64,000 bases of DNA from Salinimicrobium flavum (GCF_042684505.1 NZ_JBHULT010000005.1:558001-622000); one strand, 5' to 3'; counted from the first letter of the stretch, positions 8,397 to 17,659 are shown. Made by a program: numbers and translations. The notes: generated by a model not told the origin, from the sequence alone.

Positions 8397-8690
8397 TTGA
8401 AAATCAATCTCTACAAGCAGCGAAAGAACCAGCGTTATAATTACACCCCGCGTTATTATAAAGGAAAAGACATTGGGAACCCTTACAGCTTTGATTCCCG
8501 TTTCAATAAGTACAGGGATACCTCCAACGCTATAGATTTTGGTTCTCACTGGGCCGAAGCCCGTGCCAGCAGCCGCAACAGGGGCAATAGGGAGATCAAC
8601 CTGAGGGTGCTTGTGATCATCGCTATTCTTGTGCTTATCTTTCTCTGGATCATCGACTTCGATTTATCTATTTTTTCCAATTCCCAGTAA
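8397..8690 (+). CDS. conserved small membrane protein between ribH and mutL
   Basis: A 97-residue protein of unknown function. It is very basic and aromatic at the N-terminus (KQRKNQRYNYTPRYYKG), and ends in one membrane segment (LRVLVIIAILVLIFLWII, about 70-87). The start is TTG at 8397; an in-frame stop at 8382 and the absence of an ATG before the conserved segment leave no better choice. I recognise this arrangement, between ribH and mutL, as recurrent in flavobacteria, where the protein has sometimes been mislabelled as riboflavin synthase. It abuts mutL, whose ATG follows its stop directly. Confidence 0.75.
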   Translation: MKINLYKQRKNQRYNYTPRYYKGKDIGNPYSFDSRFNKYRDTSNAIDFGSHWAEARASSRNRGNREINLRVLVIIAILVLIFLWIIDFDLSIFSNSQ

Positions 8691-10541
8691 ATGATTGATG
8701 TTATACATCTACTGCCAGACCATGTCGCGAATCAAATTGCAGCTGGTGAGGTGGTGCAGCGGCCTGCTTCGGTAATTAAGGAATTGCTGGAAAATTCTAT
8801 TGATGCCGGGGCTTCCAGTGTAAAGGTCCTTATCAAAGAAGCCGGAAAAACTTTGGTACAGGTGACAGATGATGGGAAAGGCATGAGCCTTACCGATGCC
8901 CGACTTTGTTTTGAAAGGCATGCTACTTCTAAAATAAACTCAGCCGAAGATCTTTTTAGCCTTAAAACAAAAGGCTTTCGGGGTGAAGCACTGGCCTCTA
9001 TAGCGGCTATTGCCCATGTGGAGCTTAAGACAAAGCAGGACGGTGACGAAGTGGGAACCTGTATTAAAATTGAAGGTAGTGAAGTGATCTCCCAGGAGGC
9101 CTGCGTTACCCCGGTAGGAAGCACTATCTGCGTCAAGAACCTTTTTTATAATATCCCTGCACGCCGAAATTTCCTCAAGAGCGACACGGTTGAGATACGC
9201 CATATCATTGATGAATTTCAGCGGGTTTCACTCGCCCATCCCTCCATTCAATTTTCCCTATTTCATAATGGGAGTGAGCTCTTTCAACTTCCGAAGAGTA
9301 TTTACCGGCAACGCATCGTCAATATTTTCGGCGGAAAAACCAATGAAAAGCTGGTTCCGGTAGAAGAGGATACAGAGATCGTGAAGGTTCATGGCTTTGT
9401 AGGGAAACCTCAATTTGCAAAAAAGAGTAGGGGAGAACAGTTCTTCTTTGTGAATGACCGGTTCATAAAAAGCCCGTACCTCAATCACGCAGTGACAGCG
9501 GCTTTTGAAGGTTTGTTGAAAGAAAAGGCTTATCCAAGTTATTTTCTATTCCTGGAGGTCGATCCTAAGAGTATTGATATCAATATTCATCCCACCAAGA
9601 CAGAAATCAAGTTTGACGATGAACATTCACTGTACACCATTTTGCGCAGTGCGATCAAACACAGCCTGGGACAGTTCAACGTAGCCCCGGTTCTTGATTT
9701 TGACCGTGATGCCACTTTAGATACTCCCTATGAATTCTCTCAAAGGGGAATAACTGCTCCTAAAGTAGAGGTAGACCATAATTTTAACCCTTTTCAAAGT
9801 GAAAAACAGGGAGGAGGCTATTCCGGTTTTAGGAGGGATAAACAGGGCGGCAGCTGGGAAAGCCTGTACACGGGCTTAGACCAGAAAGATTTCAATGCGT
9901 CTTCGGCTATCAATCAAATAGAATTTGAAAGCGATGCGGTTACCGGGAACCTTTTTGGTAATAGTGAAGATAAGGAAGCCGGCAGTACTACTTTTCAGCT
10001 CAACAAAAAATATATTGTAACTACCTTAAAGAGCGGGATCCTGGTAATAGATCAACACCGTGCCCATTCGCGAATTCTTTATGAGGAGTTGCTGAAGAAT
10101 ATCACCGTAACCTCGGCAGTTAGTCAGCAGCTGCTATTTCCTCTGTTGCTTCAGTTTTCAACTAATGAGATAGAAATGTTGAAAGAAGTAAAGGAGTCCC
10201 TGGAACAAACGGGCTTTATCTTTTCTGAATTCAAAAAAGATTCGGTAGAGATCACCGGTATCCCCACCCTCATTTCTGAGAGTGAGGTTGCAATTCTACT
10301 GGAGCAGCTACTATCAGACCTGGAGAATGAGGTGCCGGGAAGCAGTTTTTCGCAGGTAGATGTACTTTCAAAATCCTTGGCGAAGGGTATGGCCGTAAAA
10401 TCGGGAATGCACCTGAATTCTGCCGAACAACAAAATATTGTTAATAGTCTTTTCGCCTGCAAAGAATCATCATTATCTCCGTATAATAGGCCTATATTTA
10501 TTACTTTAACTGTAGACGAATTAGATAAAAAATTCATGTAA
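8691..10541 (+). CDS. mutL: DNA mismatch repair protein MutL
   Basis: A 616-residue MutL. The N-terminal GHKL ATPase is complete: ELLENSIDAGA (about 28-38), DDGKGM (about 61-66) and GFRGEALASI (about 95-104), followed by the transducer domain with KSIDINIHPTKTEIKF. A low-complexity linker spans about 345-425, and the dimerisation domain starts near FQLNKKYIVTT. In that domain the place of the endonuclease motif DQHA-x2-E-x4-E reads DQHRAHSRILYE, with Ser for the central Glu. The later CPHGRP-like motif reads SPYNRP. Nicking activity is therefore doubtful. It is directly followed, with no gap, by the first rhomboid gene. Confidence 0.95.
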   Translation: MIDVIHLLPDHVANQIAAGEVVQRPASVIKELLENSIDAGASSVKVLIKEAGKTLVQVTDDGKGMSLTDARLCFERHATSKINSAEDLFSLKTKGFRGEALASIAAIAHVELKTKQDGDEVGTCIKIEGSEVISQEACVTPVGSTICVKNLFYNIPARRNFLKSDTVEIRHIIDEFQRVSLAHPSIQFSLFHNGSELFQLPKSIYRQRIVNIFGGKTNEKLVPVEEDTEIVKVHGFVGKPQFAKKSRGEQFFFVNDRFIKSPYLNHAVTAAFEGLLKEKAYPSYFLFLEVDPKSIDINIHPTKTEIKFDDEHSLYTILRSAIKHSLGQFNVAPVLDFDRDATLDTPYEFSQRGITAPKVEVDHNFNPFQSEKQGGGYSGFRRDKQGGSWESLYTGLDQKDFNASSAINQIEFESDAVTGNLFGNSEDKEAGSTTFQLNKKYIVTTLKSGILVIDQHRAHSRILYEELLKNITVTSAVSQQLLFPLLLQFSTNEIEMLKEVKESLEQTGFIFSEFKKDSVEITGIPTLISESEVAILLEQLLSDLENEVPGSSFSQVDVLSKSLAKGMAVKSGMHLNSAEQQNIVNSLFACKESSLSPYNRPIFITLTVDELDKKFM

Positions 10542-11285
10542 ATGGGTAGAATGTCAGAAACCGTAAAGGTTCTATTGATCATTAATGTTATATTCTTTAT
10601 TGGTACGATGAGTTTGGGAGATGCTGCTTATCAGTATTTTTCCCTCTGGTTCTTTAAAAACGAGAATTTCGGCATCTGGCAGGTACTAACCCATATGTTC
10701 ATGCACGGTAGTTTCATGCATATACTTTTTAATATGTATGCGCTGTGGGCTTTTGGAAGCCCCATTGAACAGATGCTTGGAAAAAATAAGTTTATTTTCT
10801 TTTATTTTTCTGCCGGTCTGGGTGCGGCGATAATACATTCTTTGGTAAATTACTATCACTTCCAGGCAGGCTTTTCTGAGCTTCTGGAGGCAGGAATGGA
10901 CCCTGAAAGTATCCAGAGGCTTCTGGAGACCGGCCAGTATTCCACTGGCATACTTAACTCGGTCTCACAGGATATGCTGAGGGAATTTTACACGGCATAC
11001 AACACCCCGGCAGTAGGTGCATCGGGGGCAATATATGGGATACTCGTGGCGTTTGGAATGCTGTTTCCAAACGTGGAGCTGTTTCTGTTATTTGTGCCGG
11101 TACCTATAAAGGCAAAATATTTTATCCCGGCTTTAATAGGTCTTGACCTGTTTTCGGGTTTTACGGGATATTCTATATTTGGGGGAGGAATAGCGCATTT
11201 TGCTCACGTGGGTGGTGCACTGTTCGGTTTTATAATGATGTGGTACTGGAAAAAGAACCAGTTCAACCAAAACAGATGGGATTAG
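10542..11285 (+). CDS. rhomboid-family intramembrane serine protease
   Basis: A 247-residue polytopic protease of the rhomboid family. HMFMHGSFMHILFNMYALWAFG carries the conserved His and Asn of the oxyanion region, GASGAIYGILVAFG gives the catalytic Ser, and AHFAHVGGALFGF gives the catalytic His. Six or so membrane segments can be traced. An insertion of about 45 residues between the second and third helices (HSLVNYYHFQAGFSE to NTPAVGASG) is common in Bacteroidota homologues. ATG follows the mutL stop immediately, and the second rhomboid follows its own stop immediately, so the genes form one operon. Substrates are unknown. Confidence 0.92.
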   Translation: MGRMSETVKVLLIINVIFFIGTMSLGDAAYQYFSLWFFKNENFGIWQVLTHMFMHGSFMHILFNMYALWAFGSPIEQMLGKNKFIFFYFSAGLGAAIIHSLVNYYHFQAGFSELLEAGMDPESIQRLLETGQYSTGILNSVSQDMLREFYTAYNTPAVGASGAIYGILVAFGMLFPNVELFLLFVPVPIKAKYFIPALIGLDLFSGFTGYSIFGGGIAHFAHVGGALFGFIMMWYWKKNQFNQNRWD

Positions 11286-12200
11286 ATGAGAAGAGGGGGC
11301 AACTTCAGGTATAAACTGCAAACAGCTACGGTGACCGAAAAGCTGATAGGCATCAACCTGCTCGTTTTTATCCTGTTCTTTCTTTTCAAGACCATTGCTT
11401 TCCTGTTCAACCTGCCTTCAGATTTCCTTCTTGAATGGTTTGTATTTCCTAAAGAGCTCGGGGAATTTATTTTTAAACCCTGGTCTATTATCACCTATGC
11501 ATTTTTGCATAGCGGCATATGGCATATTCTTTCAAATATGCTCATCCTTTATTTCTCCGGAATATATTTCCTCACCTACTTTTCACCCAAAAAACTGTTG
11601 AATTTTTATTTTCTGGGAGCCATTTTCGGAGCCCTGGTCTATATGGCCAGTTATAATCTTTTCCCGGCATTTCAGGGCACGGGAAGATCGTATCTTTTAG
11701 GGGCATCTGCAGCGGTTATGGCAGTACTGGTGGGTATCGCTACTCATATACCTCAAATGAGGGTACGTCTTTTACTTATTGGCAGCATTAAATTGTGGTG
11801 GATCGCAGCACTCCTGGTGGTGCTTGACGTGATCCAGATCCCAATTAGCAATCCCGGCGGACATTTGGCACACCTTGGAGGTGCCGGCTTTGGATATTTT
11901 TATGCGAAACAGCTGGGAAAAGGAAATGATATTGCCGGAGGGTTCGAAAGAATGCTCGATTGGTTTGCTTCTCTGTTTTCAGGGAAGAAAACCACTTCAA
12001 AAAGAAGTAATTTAAAAACGGTTCATCGCCGTGATAAGGCTGCAGGATCTACTTCATCATCATATACGTCACGGTTAAGGAACAAAAGAGAGGAGCAGGA
12101 GAGGATCGATGCTATTCTCGACAAGATCAGTAAAAGCGGTTATGATAGTCTTACCAAGCAGGAAAAAGATTACTTGTTTAACGCAGGAAAAGATAACTGA
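11286..12200 (+). CDS. rhomboid-family protease with C-terminal DUF6576-like tail
   Basis: A second rhomboid protease, 304 residues. The diagnostic segments are TYAFLHSGIWHILSNML, LLGASAAVMAVLVG (GASA in place of GASG) and GGHLAHLGGAGFGY with the catalytic His. The six-helix core is followed by a basic cytoplasmic tail of about 80 residues ending in ERIDAILDKISKSGYDSLTKQEKDYLF, a short helical module found at rhomboid C-termini in this phylum. Start and stop abut both neighbours, and the stop overlaps the next ATG (TGATG). The two adjacent rhomboids differ enough to be old paralogues rather than a recent duplication. Confidence 0.9.
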   Translation: MRRGGNFRYKLQTATVTEKLIGINLLVFILFFLFKTIAFLFNLPSDFLLEWFVFPKELGEFIFKPWSIITYAFLHSGIWHILSNMLILYFSGIYFLTYFSPKKLLNFYFLGAIFGALVYMASYNLFPAFQGTGRSYLLGASAAVMAVLVGIATHIPQMRVRLLLIGSIKLWWIAALLVVLDVIQIPISNPGGHLAHLGGAGFGYFYAKQLGKGNDIAGGFERMLDWFASLFSGKKTTSKRSNLKTVHRRDKAAGSTSSSYTSRLRNKREEQERIDAILDKISKSGYDSLTKQEKDYLFNAGKDN

Positions 12201-13237
12201 TGAAGGACCTGAACTGGTTTGAGAAATTCCTATTCTTCCTTAACTCCCTTTTTGCAGTAGCTCTGCTGTTCTCGTACCTGCTGCCGTACATTCCACCGGG
12301 TACCTTTGCTTTGCTGTCTGTATTTAGCCTGGGAGTACCTTTTTTGATCATTGTGAACCTTATCTTTTTTCTGTACTGGCTCTTCCGGCTGAAAAAGCAG
12401 GTTTTGTTGTCTTTTTTAGTTCTTCTGCTGGGGTTCAACCACCTTAGTTCCATCTATGAAATTTCCTCTTCCGAAGATTTGAACAGTCACGAGAATGTGA
12501 TCAGGGTTCTTAGCTACAACGTGCGCCAGTTCAACCAGTACGGATGGAGTGGTGATGGTGAAATTCCGCAGAAAATAGCACAGTTTGTAAAAGAACAGGA
12601 TCCGGATGTAGTGGCCATGCAGGAATACTTCAAGGGGGAGCTCGACATCGCCAGCAGTTTTGACCATCGGTATATTAAGCTCAAAGAGGAGAACTCTGAA
12701 TTTGGACTGGCAATTCTCTCCAAATTTCCTATAATCAATTCAGGATCGCTTGATTTCCCGACCAGAAGTAATAATAACGCCATTTATGCTGATGTGGTAA
12801 AGGGGAAGGACACCCTTAGGATCATCAATGTACATTTGCAGTCCTTTAGTGTGAAACCCAACATGGACCGGCTCGAAAAAGACGAAACCAAAAAGGTATT
12901 CCTGGGCATGGGCCAAACCTTTGTAAGACAACAACAGCAAATGGAGATGGTAATGGAGCTGATACAACAATCACCCTATCCCATGGTCATCCTTGGTGAT
13001 TTTAACAATACGGCATATTCCTATATCTATCGTGACCTTAAGGATCAGGGTTTCTATGACTCATTTAAAGAGGCGGGAAACGGGTTCGGGAAAACCTTTG
13101 ATCTGAGTTTTTTTCCGCTTCGTATAGATTTTATTCTTGCGGAAGATTCCCTGGAAACGCTGGAGTTTGAAAATTTTGAAATTCCGTATTCAGACCACTA
13201 TCCTATTAAAGCGACCCTGGGGCTAAGGAAGAAATAA
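12200..13237 (+). CDS. membrane-anchored endonuclease/exonuclease/phosphatase family protein
   Basis: A 345-residue protein with two or three N-terminal membrane helices (about 10-85) and an EEP-fold hydrolase domain (about 100-343). Fold motifs are RVLSYNVRQFNQYGW, DVVAMQEYF (metal-binding Glu), GDFNNTAYSYIYRDL and the terminal SDHYPIKATL His. Family members hydrolyse phosphodiesters in nucleic acids, phosphoinositides or sphingomyelin, so the substrate cannot be assigned. Start codon overlaps the rhomboid stop. Its 3' end overlaps the convergent WbqC gene by 15 bases, with no terminator between. Confidence 0.85.
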   Translation: MKDLNWFEKFLFFLNSLFAVALLFSYLLPYIPPGTFALLSVFSLGVPFLIIVNLIFFLYWLFRLKKQVLLSFLVLLLGFNHLSSIYEISSSEDLNSHENVIRVLSYNVRQFNQYGWSGDGEIPQKIAQFVKEQDPDVVAMQEYFKGELDIASSFDHRYIKLKEENSEFGLAILSKFPIINSGSLDFPTRSNNNAIYADVVKGKDTLRIINVHLQSFSVKPNMDRLEKDETKKVFLGMGQTFVRQQQQMEMVMELIQQSPYPMVILGDFNNTAYSYIYRDLKDQGFYDSFKEAGNGFGKTFDLSFFPLRIDFILAEDSLETLEFENFEIPYSDHYPIKATLGLRKK

Positions 13238-13855
13238 TTCCTGATTTTCAAGGTAGTTCAAAGCATTGGGCCCCTCGTTAAAGATGAGATCCACTATACT
13301 AAGATTTGGGAGGAAACCCAGTTTAGGTTGGAAAACCTGTGGGTACTGTTCGGGTTCACCGGTAAATCGTGATTTTGCATCGATTAGTGGCCTGGCATCC
13401 TGCACTCCTTCGGGACTTTTGAAATATTCAGAAGTTTTTGAAAATTCGCGCCCGGTCTGCAGGCACTCCAGAGCGAGTTCCAGACAGTCATAATTAAAAT
13501 CCATCAGGTACTCGTACTTCTTCATGTACAGCGGCATGAAATCGTCTTCATAAAATTCAAAAAAGGGAGAGGTGCGGTAGGCGCTTTGTAAAGATTTCCA
13601 ATGCTGGTCCTGCCATGGAAAATCATTTTCCACTCTTACCTCCCTGTATTTTTGATGGTTTGATTTGTCTCCTGTATGTTTAATGGGAATGTTAAGCAGC
13701 AGCTTTCCGTTAGCCCCATAAATGTACATCCTGTTGCGGTAGGTTTGCTTCTGGTAATTATCCTCATTTTCAAAGAGAACAGAATCAGCTTTTATCAAAG
13801 CCACAAACTGAGAAATAGGTCCAAAATAGGCCGGATGTAAAAGTATGGTTTGCAT
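13223..13855 (-). CDS. WbqC-like family protein
   Basis: A 210-residue WbqC-family protein, recognised by the start MQTILLHPAYFGPISQFVAL, the YRNRMYIYGANGKLLLNIPIKH segment and WQDQHWKSLQSAYRTSPFFEFYED. WbqC proteins occur in O-antigen and glycan loci and are of uncertain biochemical role. Here the gene belongs to the lepB-dapB-DUF5683-parB-parA run and starts 9 bases after the lepB stop. This is a standard flavobacterial order that does not itself suggest polysaccharide synthesis. The 3' end overlaps the convergent EEP gene. Confidence 0.85.
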   Translation of the reverse strand: MQTILLHPAYFGPISQFVALIKADSVLFENEDNYQKQTYRNRMYIYGANGKLLLNIPIKHTGDKSNHQKYREVRVENDFPWQDQHWKSLQSAYRTSPFFEFYEDDFMPLYMKKYEYLMDFNYDCLELALECLQTGREFSKTSEYFKSPEGVQDARPLIDAKSRFTGEPEQYPQVFQPKLGFLPNLSIVDLIFNEGPNALNYLENQELFLP

Positions 13856-13864
13856 CGTGGGGTT

Positions 13865-15433
13865 TTATCCTTTTTTCTTCTTCTTACGGAAGAAGCTGTA
13901 TCCAATCAAGCCCACAAGGATCACCAGAAAATATGGGAAATAGGAGACAGGCTCCCCCTTTCCTCCCACGGTGGTGAACATACGGTCCCATCTAATCTTG
14001 CTCATTCCTGAAGCATTAGGATCAAGGCTCAACCAGATGAAAACCGGTTTTCCAACCACATGGTTTTCGGGGACAAAGCCCCAATAGCGACTGTCTTCAG
14101 AGTTGTGGCGGTTATCCCCCATCATCCAGTAGTAGTCCTGTTTGAAGGTGTAGCTATCCAGCGGTTCCCCGTTAAGAAGAACCTGGTTGCCGTCGACAGA
14201 AAGTTTGTTGTCGATGCCCAGTTCCAGTCCTTCGTAAGTCTCAATGACCATTCGGTATAGGGAGAAATTCTCGGGGTTCATTTTTATTGTTTCCCCTTCC
14301 TTAGGAATGTAAATGGGACCCATATTATCTCCGTTCCAATCCTTTTTCCGGTTATTGGGGAAAATCTTCTGATCCTTACCTCCCGAGGGAGCGATCTCCC
14401 GCTCAATAGAAGCCACATTGGGATGGTTCTTCAACCGTTGATAAGATTCCTCAGATAACGCCTGGATGTAAAATTGATTGGTGTTTGGGTCGTAATAGAA
14501 TCCATCTGTGATATCATACATCTTGTAAAGGACGTAGGGATCGAAGCCCTGACCTTTGCTAGTTCCGCTATAGGAATATTGTGGTTTTGCCCTTTCCGGC
14601 AACTGCAGTAGTTCATTGTCTATGTAAATACGGCCGTCCCTTATTTCCAGTGAATCTCCCGGAAGACCCACCGCTCTTTTTACGTAATTCGATTTTTTGT
14701 CTATGGGTTTGTCATATCGCCTCCCAGATTGATCCCGGAACTTCCTAACCGTATCAATGGGCCAGTTGAAAACAACTATATCATTGCGTTCAATTTGCTC
14801 AAACCCGGGTACTCTGAAGTATGGAATGGACGGCTTATTCAAATAGGATTTCACTCCCAACACGGGGATGGTGTCATGCACCATAGGAAAAGCTATTGGC
14901 GTTATAGGGGTGCGGGCCCCGTAATGGAATTTGCTTACGAACAGGTAATCCCCTACCAGTAAGGTCTTTTCCAGTGAGGAGGTAGGGATGGTAAAGGGTT
15001 GCAGAATGTAGGTATGTACAATGGTTGCTGCTACCACGGCAAAAAGGATCGAACTTATCCATTCCCCTGCGGTGCTGCCGGGTTCAAGAGATCGGTCGGG
15101 TTTGTAAACGGCATCTGTGGCATAGTTTACGTAATAAATATAAAGTCCGAAGGTAACCAGTACTAATATGGTATCTGTGGTAGAGGTTCTTCCAAAACTT
15201 CTTATGGTTTCCACCCATATTACCGGGAACATAATAAGGTTCACCACGGGAATGAACAATAGTATCACCCACCACCATGGGCGGTTGATGATCTTCATCA
15301 ATACTATGGCGTTATAAACAGGGATGGCTGCTTCCCAGGCTTTTCTTCCCGCTTTTATATACAATCTCCAGGTCCCGAGGAAATGAATGAGCTGGATTAT
15401 AAAGAAGAACAGGATCCATTGGGTGAAAGTCAT
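13865..15433 (-). CDS. lepB: signal peptidase I
   Basis: A 522-residue type I signal peptidase that removes signal peptides at the periplasmic face of the inner membrane. Three or four helices precede the catalytic part. The nucleophile lies in IPTSSLEKTLLVGD (Ser about 153), the general-base Lys in YVKRAVGLPGDSLEIRDG, and box E is GDNRHNSEDSRYWGFVP. It is much longer than E. coli LepB (324 residues) because of the N-terminal helices and a long insertion between catalytic segments, as is usual for Bacteroidota. A final helix and a Lys-rich tail end the protein. It lies between dapB (48 bases upstream) and wbqC. Confidence 0.93.
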   Translation of the reverse strand: MTFTQWILFFFIIQLIHFLGTWRLYIKAGRKAWEAAIPVYNAIVLMKIINRPWWWVILLFIPVVNLIMFPVIWVETIRSFGRTSTTDTILVLVTFGLYIYYVNYATDAVYKPDRSLEPGSTAGEWISSILFAVVAATIVHTYILQPFTIPTSSLEKTLLVGDYLFVSKFHYGARTPITPIAFPMVHDTIPVLGVKSYLNKPSIPYFRVPGFEQIERNDIVVFNWPIDTVRKFRDQSGRRYDKPIDKKSNYVKRAVGLPGDSLEIRDGRIYIDNELLQLPERAKPQYSYSGTSKGQGFDPYVLYKMYDITDGFYYDPNTNQFYIQALSEESYQRLKNHPNVASIEREIAPSGGKDQKIFPNNRKKDWNGDNMGPIYIPKEGETIKMNPENFSLYRMVIETYEGLELGIDNKLSVDGNQVLLNGEPLDSYTFKQDYYWMMGDNRHNSEDSRYWGFVPENHVVGKPVFIWLSLDPNASGMSKIRWDRMFTTVGGKGEPVSYFPYFLVILVGLIGYSFFRKKKKKG

Positions 15434-15481
15434 GAGCTATGGTTTGATGTTATTGGTATGATAAGCCGAAAATTTGTTACA

Positions 15482-16177
15482 CTAGAACAGCACATCCTTC
15501 ATGCTGTATACTCCTTTTTTATTTTGAAGCCATTCCGCCGCTATGATTGCTCCAAGGGCAAAACCGTCCCGGGAATGTGCAATGTGTTCTATCTTAATGG
15601 TATCTACAGGCGAGTCATATGAAACGACATGAGTACCGGGAACATTTTCAATACGTTTGGCAGTGACCGGGATCTCATTTTCATCTGTACCATCCAGTTT
15701 CCAGCCTTTCTTTTCAGAATTTTCCAGGATCTGTTCAGCCAGGGTGATGGCCGTTCCGCTGGGGGCATCCAGTTTCTGGGTATGATGTATCTCCTCAATG
15801 GCCACTTTATACTCCGGAAAAGAGCGCATCAATTTTGACAGTTGCCTGTTGAGTTCAAAAAAAAGATTTACTCCAAGACTAAAATTGGAGGCATAGATAA
15901 AGGCCGCATTATATTTTCTGCATAAGTCTGCTGCTTCCTCATATCTCTCCAGCCAGCCTGTAGTGCCCGAAATTACCGGAACCTGTTGTTCAAAACAGGT
16001 GGTGATATTTTTAAAGGCCGCATCGGGAATACTGAAATCTATTGCCACATCAATGTTGGAAAGATCGAAATTATCAATATTCCCTTTGATCCTGTATACG
16101 ATCTCATGGCCCCGTTCTTCGGCTAAACGTTCAATGGTTTTTCCCATTTTTCCGTAACCCAGTAATGCTATTTTCAT
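15482..16177 (-). CDS. dapB: 4-hydroxy-tetrahydrodipicolinate reductase
   Basis: A 231-residue DapB of the lysine/meso-diaminopimelate pathway. It reduces the product of DapA with NAD(P)H. The Rossmann loop is LLGYGKMGKTIE at the N-terminus, followed by DFSIPDAAF and SGTTGW. The catalytic segment is EEIHHTQKLDAPSGTA, and the C-terminus has IEHIAHSRDGFALGAIIAA. It is about 40 residues shorter than the E. coli enzyme, as in other Bacteroidota. The ATG overlaps the stop of the DUF5683 gene by one base, so the two are translationally coupled. Confidence 0.94.
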   Translation of the reverse strand: MKIALLGYGKMGKTIERLAEERGHEIVYRIKGNIDNFDLSNIDVAIDFSIPDAAFKNITTCFEQQVPVISGTTGWLERYEEAADLCRKYNAAFIYASNFSLGVNLFFELNRQLSKLMRSFPEYKVAIEEIHHTQKLDAPSGTAITLAEQILENSEKKGWKLDGTDENEIPVTAKRIENVPGTHVVSYDSPVDTIKIEHIAHSRDGFALGAIIAAEWLQNKKGVYSMKDVLF

Positions 16178-16764
16178 TAGAAATTGAAGTTTAAGGTGAG
16201 GCCATAACCGGCCTGTCCGCTATGGCGGTCGAAATCTAATGTAGGTTTAAGGGATAGATCTTCACTTACGTTGAACTGGCTTAGGTGAGCGTCAACATTC
16301 GCGTCAATGATATTGAGGGCATACATTCCTACCGTCACCAGGATGGAGATCTCCTTGTTTCGTTGATAGAATTTCTGACCCTGTATCAGGCCATTTGTAG
16401 AAACTATAGGTCTCCCGTTCTCATCAGAGAATTCATCTGTTGTTTTGCCTGCGAGCCTGCTTTTGTAGGCATCCCTGTATCGATCATATTGTTTGTCATT
16501 ATCGAGGTAGAAGTACACCCCGGCGCCCAGAGCAGCATACACGATGGGAATCTTCCAGTACTTCCCGTTATAGGCTTGTCCAAGTCCGGGAAGTACGGCG
16601 GAATAGAATGCCGCCCGGGCCGGGGATAGAGGATCATATGGATCATAATCGGGTTCTTCTGCAATGATACGTTCTGTGGTGACAGAGATGGAATCCTGTT
16701 GCGCAAAAAGCTGGCCGGCAAAGAGAATAAAAATTACAAGTAGTATGGAAGTTCTACTCTTCAC
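16177..16764 (-). CDS. DUF5683 domain protein
   Basis: A 195-residue exported protein with a cleavable signal peptide (ILLVIFILFAGQLFAQ) and the DUF5683 core PARAAFYSAVLPGLGQAYNGKYWKIP, then a helix (YAALGAGVYFYLD) and a second hydrophobic stretch (ISILVTVGMYALNIIDANVDA). The end, YGLTLNFNF, resembles an outer-membrane strand terminus. Function is unknown. It overlaps parB by 11 bases and dapB by 1 base. This fixed position in the par-dap-lep run is characteristic of Flavobacteriia. Confidence 0.85.
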   Translation of the reverse strand: MKSRTSILLVIFILFAGQLFAQQDSISVTTERIIAEEPDYDPYDPLSPARAAFYSAVLPGLGQAYNGKYWKIPIVYAALGAGVYFYLDNDKQYDRYRDAYKSRLAGKTTDEFSDENGRPIVSTNGLIQGQKFYQRNKEISILVTVGMYALNIIDANVDAHLSQFNVSEDLSLKPTLDFDRHSGQAGYGLTLNFNF

Positions 16765-17653
16765 CCTGAATTATTTTTTTCAACCTGTTGAGGTCCTCTT
16801 CCGAAGAAAAAGGGATAATTAACCTGCCATTCCCTTTTTTGGCTACCTTGACATCTACTTTGGTTCCCAGGCGTTCTGAAAACTCTTTAATACTTTTCCT
16901 GATATCGTTGGGAATAGGTGCGGGAGCAGTTTTTTCTACAGGCTTCCCATCCTGCAGGCTTCTAACCAGTTTCTCGGTTTCCCTTACAGAAAGCGAATTG
17001 GCCAGGATCTTTTCATAGATCTCCAGTTGGGTTTGGCTGTCTTCAATATTGATAATTGCCCGCCCATGGCCCATGGTCAAAAAGCCGTCCCTCATTCCTG
17101 TCTGGATGATAGGATCAAGCTTGAGTAGCCTTAGGTAGTTCGCGATCGTAGACCGATTTTTTCCCACGCGTTCACTAAGTTGTTCCTGTGTGAGGTTGAT
17201 CTCGTCTATAAGGCGTTGGTAAGAAAGGGAGATCTCTATAGGGTCCAGGTCCTGTCTCTGGATATTCTCCACCAGGGCCATCTCCAGTGACTCCTGGTCG
17301 TTGGCGATCCTGATGTATGCGGGGATAGTTTCCAGACCAATGAGTTTGGAAGCTCTGAACCTTCGCTCCCCCGATACAAGCTGGTATTGATTGTAATCAA
17401 GTTTCCTTACGGTAATAGGTTGTATCACCCCGAGTTCCCTTATCGAGGAAGCAAGTTCCCTTAAAGATTCCTCGTTAAAACTGGTTCTTGGCTGGAAAGG
17501 GTTCACCTCGATAGACTCGAGTTCCAGTTCCACAATATGCCCAACCAGTTTGTCGGCATTCTTATCTTCGGCCGATCTTATATCATTCTGAGGATCTTTC
17601 AGCAGTGCTGAAAGCCCTCTTCCCAATGCTTGTTTCTTGGTCGCCTTCGCCAT
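16754..17653 (-). CDS. parB: chromosome partitioning protein ParB
   Basis: A 299-residue ParB/Spo0J. It begins with LGRGLSALL, the segment that contacts ParA, and has the CTP-binding ParB/Srx domain with NPFQPR and GERRFRASKLIGL (about 38-130). The helix-turn-helix LSERVGKNRSTIANYLRLLKL lies near residue 160, and a C-terminal dimerisation part ends at residue 299. It binds parS, spreads on DNA and is moved by ParA. It starts 6 bases after the parA stop. I saw no obvious GTTTCACGTGAAAC-like parS site within the window. Confidence 0.94.
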   Translation of the reverse strand: MAKATKKQALGRGLSALLKDPQNDIRSAEDKNADKLVGHIVELELESIEVNPFQPRTSFNEESLRELASSIRELGVIQPITVRKLDYNQYQLVSGERRFRASKLIGLETIPAYIRIANDQESLEMALVENIQRQDLDPIEISLSYQRLIDEINLTQEQLSERVGKNRSTIANYLRLLKLDPIIQTGMRDGFLTMGHGRAIINIEDSQTQLEIYEKILANSLSVRETEKLVRSLQDGKPVEKTAPAPIPNDIRKSIKEFSERLGTKVDVKVAKKGNGRLIIPFSSEEDLNRLKKIIQGEE

Positions 17654-17659
17654 CTTCCT

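Noticed and set aside
8287..8400. 37-codon open frame in the ribH to small-membrane-protein gap (ends EFPEIKDKVV)
   Set aside because: It looks coding-like, but there is no start codon or family match, and an open stretch of this length is expected by chance.
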